Source: CAUPWF01 sp036656795 (GTDB lineage: Bacteria > Bacillota > Clostridia > Lachnospirales > Lachnospiraceae). From it: DNA of 64,000 bases. The position numbers and the translations under genes were made by a program. Of the stretch, positions 63,313 through 64,000 are shown piece by piece. The notes beneath the pieces were generated by a model. The model was not told where the DNA came from. It searched no databases and saw only the letters and a list, made by a program, of their open reading frames with translations. How positions within the stretch are numbered: position 1 is the stretch's first letter; every line of letters begins with the position of its first letter. Location: contig JAVXHR010000006.1 in the NCBI GenBank assembly GCA_036656795.1, positions 1 through 64,000 on the forward strand, given 5' to 3'.

Positions 63313-63965
63313 GTGAGACCATCTATATTAAGGCAGACAAAAATGTAGAAGTAAAAACCCATAATATTACATTGGGAGATGTATTAAAGATAGAGTGTAG
63401 TAATCAAAATGTAGTGGCAAAAGTAAAGACATTAAAACTATTGAAATTTCCAGATCAAAAGACAGGAAGACAAGTAGTATCCATCTTAAAAGTCATAGAA
63501 TGTATTCACCAAAGTTATCCGAATATAGAGGTTCAAAGTGTAGGCGAAGCTGATTTTATTGTGACGTTAGAGTGTCAAAAACCTCAAAACAAACCAGTGC
63601 ATCTATTAAAAATAGCAGGAGTAATTATTACCTGTTTTGCAGGGGCTGCGTTTTCTATTATGGCATTTAATAATGATGTATCTACGTCCAAATTGTTTTC
63701 ACAGATATATGAACGCTTGGTGGGAAGTCCCTCTGATGGATTCACAATTCTGGAAGTAATGTACTGTCTTGGTCTTAGTATAGGTATATTAGTGTTTTTT
63801 AATCATTTTGGGAAAAAGCGGTTCACGGTGGATCCAACACCAGTAGAGGTAGAGATGCGTCTTTATGAAAACAATATACAAACAACACTGATTGAAACAT
63901 ATGCCAGAAAGGAGAGGGAAGTAGATGTGGGTACAGCAGATACTACTGGCAATCGTAGGACTTAG
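63300..63965 (+). CDS. spoVAA: Stage V sporulation protein AA
   Basis: 221 residues from the ATG at 63300. An N-terminal soluble domain (IYIKADKNVEVKTHNITLGDV) is followed by two membrane helices (about 106-124 and 150-170). SpoVAA is a part of the SpoVA channel that carries dipicolinic acid into the spore. The frame is open further upstream, but MAAISETIYIK is the family-like start. Its end overlaps spoVAB. Confidence 0.88.
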   Translation: MAAISETIYIKADKNVEVKTHNITLGDVLKIECSNQNVVAKVKTLKLLKFPDQKTGRQVVSILKVIECIHQSYPNIEVQSVGEADFIVTLECQKPQNKPVHLLKIAGVIITCFAGAAFSIMAFNNDVSTSKLFSQIYERLVGSPSDGFTILEVMYCLGLSIGILVFFNHFGKKRFTVDPTPVEVEMRLYENNIQTTLIETYARKEREVDVGTADTTGNRRT

Positions 63966-64000
63966 TGCCGGAGTTACGGCAGCAGGAGGATTATTTGCGT
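63925..64000 (+). CDS. spoVAB: Stage V sporulation protein AB, partial
   Basis: Only the first 25 codons are in the window. They begin MWVQQILLAIVGLSAG and continue into a glycine-rich helix, as in SpoVAB. GGAGAGGGA lies just upstream, and the start overlaps the last 41 nt of spoVAA. The gene runs off the end of the sequence. Confidence 0.8.
   Translation, partial: MWVQQILLAIVGLSAGVTAAGGLFA

Noticed and set aside
1..64000. tRNA, rRNA, prophage or plasmid functions
   Set aside because: No cloverleaf-like, rRNA-like, phage structural or replication genes were seen on either strand.

Overview
The window reads as chromosomal DNA from a low-GC, spore-forming anaerobic Clostridium relative, most likely a member of the Lachnospiraceae (Bacillota). 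The evidence is the AT-rich composition, strong AGGAGG-type ribosome sites, a spoIIAA-spoIIAB-sigF-spoVA sporulation locus, a YlmC/YmxH-type protein, a dlt operon, and several Firmicutes-specific families (DUF4317, the DUF6903-like small protein, the CD3072/CD3073-like pair). I see no rRNA, tRNA, CRISPR array, prophage or intact transposase. Everything reads as core genome plus metabolic and accessory operons.

Layout. 1-1.2 kb: a DUF2975 membrane protein with a YozG-like repressor, then a tiny lysine-rich protein. 1.2-6.7 kb: a carbohydrate locus made of a CUT1 ABC transporter without its own ATPase, a small membrane protein, a cytosolic GH43 enzyme resembling subfamily 24 exo-beta-1,3-galactanases, and an AraC regulator. 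6.7-10.0 kb: a DtxR-type regulator divergent from feoA-feoA-feoB, with a 12-bp repeat at both promoters. 10.1-16.1 kb: an MFS transporter, then dltA-B-C-D, an unusually placed dltX, and a GreA-like gene. 16.1-18.2 kb: DUF4317 and a tocopherol-cyclase-like protein. 18.3-24.2 kb: a complete branched-chain amino acid ABC transporter followed by a cytidylate-kinase-like and a nucleotidyltransferase-like gene.

24.2-34.2 kb is a sugar-sensing and uptake locus: a membrane-anchored periplasmic-binding-protein paralogue, a histidine kinase, a response regulator and a second anchored binding protein, then a ribose-type ABC transporter (rbsB/A/C-like), a class II aldolase and a PfkB kinase. The sensor binding protein looks like a duplicate of the transporter's own binding protein. 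This suggests a XylFII-LytS-like sensing device built on a different kinase family.

34.2-35.8 kb: a TudS-related desulfidase and an ECF S-component, bracketed by inverted copies of a GC-rich palindromic repeat. A third copy lies at 24.17 kb. 35.8-48.2 kb: carbamate-kinase-like, dapB, metallophosphoesterase, ProX-type deacylase, ogt, a NatAB-like ABC exporter, YlmC/YmxH, a TDT transporter, nrdR, an ECF S-component, truA, a YaiI/YqxD protein, an isochorismatase-like hydrolase, a CDF exporter and an SDR. 48.2-56.4 kb: a Gram-positive RND exporter preceded by an 11-bp tandem repeat, an HD hydrolase, asparaginase and valS. 56.4-64 kb: an LtaS-like enzyme, folC, a small conserved-looking protein, a membrane TPR protein and the sigF locus, running off the end in spoVAB.

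Six small or partial coding regions were read directly from the sequence: 986-1087, 1193-1360, 15396-15557 (dltX), 59961-60095, 63142-63312 and the start of spoVAB at 63925. Family names come from recognising motifs by eye; no database search was run.
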